From NCBI GenBank assembly GCA_965247525.1, contig OZ252015.1, positions 868,001 through 932,000 of the forward strand: a DNA stretch of 64,000 nucleotides, read 5' to 3'. The position numbers and the translations under genes are program-made. This DNA comes from JAZKID01 sp965247525 (lineage in GTDB: Bacteria; Pseudomonadota; Alphaproteobacteria; Rhizobiales; UBA4765). Position 1 is the stretch's first letter. The number at the start of each line of letters is the position of its first letter. This document shows positions 61,795 to 64,000 of the stretch, in pieces. The notes under the pieces were generated by a model. The model did not search any database and had not been told where the DNA came from. It saw nothing but the letters and a program-made list of their open reading frames with translations.

Positions 61795-64000
61795 ATGACA
61801 TCCAATAAGTCTTCCGAGCCACAGCTCATATCGCATTCAGCGCATTCCTATCGTTTGGGACGCTTTCTCACGGCATTGGCAGGCGTGGTCATTACGCCTG
61901 TGTTGCTCATGGCGTTGATTTTTGGTGCAATTTTCGTGACATTGGAGCGCGACCGCCTGCAAAATGAAGCGGAGCGGATGGCGCAAACGCGCGCTGCAAC
62001 CATTGATCGTGAATTTAATGGACATATCAGCGCGCTGCAGGCGCTCTCCACATCTCCCAGCCTTGAAAATCACGATTACGAACTGTTCCAGCAGCAGGCG
62101 GGGGCGCTTGCAAAACTGAGCGGTGGCTCAATTGTTCTGCGCAGTGCGGAAGGACAGGTGCTGAGCGATACAGGTCGACCTTGGGGTTCACCCCTTCCAA
62201 AGCTGAATTATGAAACAGATGCGACTACACTGTCATCGCATCAGGCAACCGTTTCGAAACTCATTGCATCGCCTGACAGCAAGGGATGGTTCTTTCTCAT
62301 CGATATTCCGATAGAGCAAGACTCTCAAAGCCCGCGCCTGCTCAGCCTGGTTCTTAATCCGGAAAGCATCGAGCACATTATGCCGCCGGCGCTGGACAGT
62401 AACTGGACATGGAGTGTTGTCGACACTTCGACACGCGTCGTCATGCGGTCCAAGGATCCAAAAGATTTTATCGGGCGACTTGGGCTTGCAAGTGTGTCGC
62501 GCCGTGTCACAAAACCGTCCGGCTCTTTTGTCACCAAAAATATGTCGGGAGACGAAATTCTCTATGCTTACGCCATTTCGCAGCTCACTAACTGGCGGGT
62601 CGGCGTTACCATCCCCAAACAGGATGTCGAAGCGCCGCTTTGGCGCATGATTACGGTATGGGGACTTTTGACAGCGATCATTGTAACAGCGGCCGTGGTC
62701 GCCGTTGCGCTTGTCAATAACAGGCTGCGCCATAGTGTCAGCCAGTTGATCGATGTCTCAAAACGTCTTGGTGTGACAGATACTGTTGACCCCGTCATCA
62801 CCGGCGTCAAAGAGTTTGACAGCGTCTCGGAAGCGCTGTCAGCCGCATCGATCTCGCTTCGCGAAAAAACATTTCGCATTCGCGAGAATGAACAACGAAT
62901 GCGCACGCTTCTTGACAATCTTTTTGTCTATGTCGGCCTTCTTGATCATAACGGTATCATTCTTGAGGCCAATGCCGCACCGATGAAGGCTGCAGGCCTG
63001 AGGCGCGAAGATGTCATTGGTCGGCCTTACTGGGAAACCTACTGGTGGAGCTGGTCGCCAAGCGTCAAAACCCAGATTGAAAAAGCCGTGCGTGATGCGG
63101 CAGAAGGCCGCACGGTTCGTTTCGATGTCGATATCCGCATGGCAGGCGGCGTATTGCACACCATCGATTTCCAGCTGGCGCCGCTGCGCGCAGCCGACGG
63201 CACAATCGTGTATCTTTTGCCTTCAGCTGTCGATATTACAGACCGAAAAGCGGCAGAGCAAAAATTACAGGACAGCGTCAGCCAGCTTGAGGCCACCTAT
63301 GCCACAGCGCCTGTTGGTCTGTTTCTGCTCGACCGCCAGCTGCGATTTATCTCGGTCAACCAGCACCAGGCGCTTTTTGACGAGCGTTCAATTGCTGACC
63401 ATCTTGGAAAGTCATTCCGCGACGTTGTCGGCGATGGCGCCAAGCAGTTAGAGCCCCATTTGAGGCAGGTGGTGAAAGTTGGCCGGCCTGTCGACCAGAT
63501 CGAATTTACCAGCGAAGAAACTACGGACGGAAAAGACGCGCGCATTTTTATGGCGAGCCTTCATCCACTCATTTCGCCGCGTGGTGACATTTTGGGTGTG
63601 TCGGCAGCTGTCCATGAAATCACCGACCGCAAACGTGCCGAAGAGCGGCAGGAGATGCTGTCCCGCGAGTTGCAGCACCGCGTTAAAAACAATCTTGCGA
63701 CAGTTGAGGCGATTGCACGCGCAACATCACGCAATTCCAAAACAGTCGAAGAGTTTATGGAACGGTTTTCCGACAGAATCACGTCACTGTCGCGCACGCA
63801 TACACTTGTCAGCAAAACGCATTTTTCTGGCGTTGAGCTTTCCGAGATCATCAAAGGCGAAATGAAGCCTTATGATGAAGGCTTGAAACGCATCGTGCTG
63901 AGCGGGCCTGCCGTTCGCCTCGAAACTGAAACAGCTCTCACATTCGGCATGGCGATCCATGAACTTGCAACAAATGCCGTTAAATATGGCGCTCTTTCAA
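61795..64000 (+). CDS. HWE-type sensor histidine kinase, 3' end outside the window
   Basis: An open frame from ATG 61795 to the window end (735 residues so far); it appears only as fragments in other frames. It has an N-terminal membrane helix (GVVITPVLLMALIFGAIFVT), an extracytoplasmic sensor of about 220 residues, a second helix (LLTAIIVTAAVVAVALV), PAS domains (about 360-610), then the HWE/HisKA_2 dimerisation segment SRELQHRVKNNLATVEAIAR (phospho-acceptor H) and the N box MAIHELATNAVKYGALS with E and N. Unlike the sensor at 56969, its ATPase N box is intact. Such kinases phosphorylate PhyR or its relay. The start lacks a strong ribosome site. Confidence 0.88.
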   Translation, partial: MTSNKSSEPQLISHSAHSYRLGRFLTALAGVVITPVLLMALIFGAIFVTLERDRLQNEAERMAQTRAATIDREFNGHISALQALSTSPSLENHDYELFQQQAGALAKLSGGSIVLRSAEGQVLSDTGRPWGSPLPKLNYETDATTLSSHQATVSKLIASPDSKGWFFLIDIPIEQDSQSPRLLSLVLNPESIEHIMPPALDSNWTWSVVDTSTRVVMRSKDPKDFIGRLGLASVSRRVTKPSGSFVTKNMSGDEILYAYAISQLTNWRVGVTIPKQDVEAPLWRMITVWGLLTAIIVTAAVVAVALVNNRLRHSVSQLIDVSKRLGVTDTVDPVITGVKEFDSVSEALSAASISLREKTFRIRENEQRMRTLLDNLFVYVGLLDHNGIILEANAAPMKAAGLRREDVIGRPYWETYWWSWSPSVKTQIEKAVRDAAEGRTVRFDVDIRMAGGVLHTIDFQLAPLRAADGTIVYLLPSAVDITDRKAAEQKLQDSVSQLEATYATAPVGLFLLDRQLRFISVNQHQALFDERSIADHLGKSFRDVVGDGAKQLEPHLRQVVKVGRPVDQIEFTSEETTDGKDARIFMASLHPLISPRGDILGVSAAVHEITDRKRAEERQEMLSRELQHRVKNNLATVEAIARATSRNSKTVEEFMERFSDRITSLSRTHTLVSKTHFSGVELSEIIKGEMKPYDEGLKRIVLSGPAVRLETETALTFGMAIHELATNAVKYGALS

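Noticed and set aside
1..64000. CRISPR array or rRNA operon
   Set aside because: Reading the sequence shows no regularly spaced repeats of 25-40 bases and no rRNA-like stretches.

Overview
The window is a piece of an alphaproteobacterial chromosome, most likely of the order Hyphomicrobiales (Rhizobiales). The evidence is the block rpmH-rnpA-yidC-engB-argB-dapD-dapE with truA-fmt, a cyclic-glucan-exporter (NdvA/ChvA) type ABC protein, an SbmA/BacA-like ABC protein, and above all a PhyR-NepR-EcfG general stress response locus with HWE-type kinases, a system confined to Alphaproteobacteria. Base composition looks moderate rather than the high GC of many relatives. I cannot name the genus. The window opens inside fmt and closes inside a sensor kinase gene.

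Layout. 1-9 kb: housekeeping genes for tRNA modification and initiation, lysine and arginine synthesis, ribosome assembly, membrane insertion, RNase P protein and L34. 9-14.4 kb: a sensor kinase and two ABC exporters. 14.4-24.5 kb, minus strand: tRNA-Ser, then a cluster that pairs an exopolysaccharide-type machine (family 2 glycosyltransferase, HEAT-repeat membrane protein, TPR-beta-barrel outer membrane protein) with a phosphorelay (Hpt-REC-REC protein, single REC protein, 1449-residue MASE1/CHASE/PAS hybrid kinase).

25.3-41.7 kb: a genomic island of about 16.4 kb inserted in a tRNA-Arg(ACG) gene. A perfect 45-bp copy of the tRNA 3' part lies at the left end, the intact tRNA lies at the right end, and a near-identical 24-bp integrase arm-type repeat lies just inside both ends. 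The cargo looks like a defence island: integrase and two excisionase-like HTH proteins; a reverse transcriptase with an altered catalytic box (FADN) and a structured leader; an operon of a RarA/MgsA-C-like protein, a second tyrosine recombinase and a DNA methyltransferase; a split GHKL (MORC/MutL-type) ATPase with an S5/Ig-like partner; an unknown protein with an XRE regulator; a zinc-ribbon membrane protein; and a tightly overlapping three-gene operon of Ser/Thr kinase, short UvrD-like helicase and an unknown protein. That last operon and the split GHKL/methyltransferase group are the best candidates for undescribed systems.

41.8-47.4 kb: DUF2207 and LemA membrane proteins, a small membrane protein, upp, an aldehyde dehydrogenase and DUF779. 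47.4-56.4 kb: a nine-gene minus-strand operon for nucleoside uptake and breakdown. A BMP-type binding protein and three ABC subunits bring nucleosides in, then Cdd, purine nucleoside phosphorylase, DeoC, DeoA and DeoB turn them into bases and sugar phosphates; Upp recovers uracil. 56.5-64 kb: the general stress response locus (response regulator, degenerate HisKA_2 kinase, EcfG sigma, NepR, a conserved small protein, PhyR), two small envelope or stress proteins, and an HWE kinase preceded by an EcfG-type promoter.
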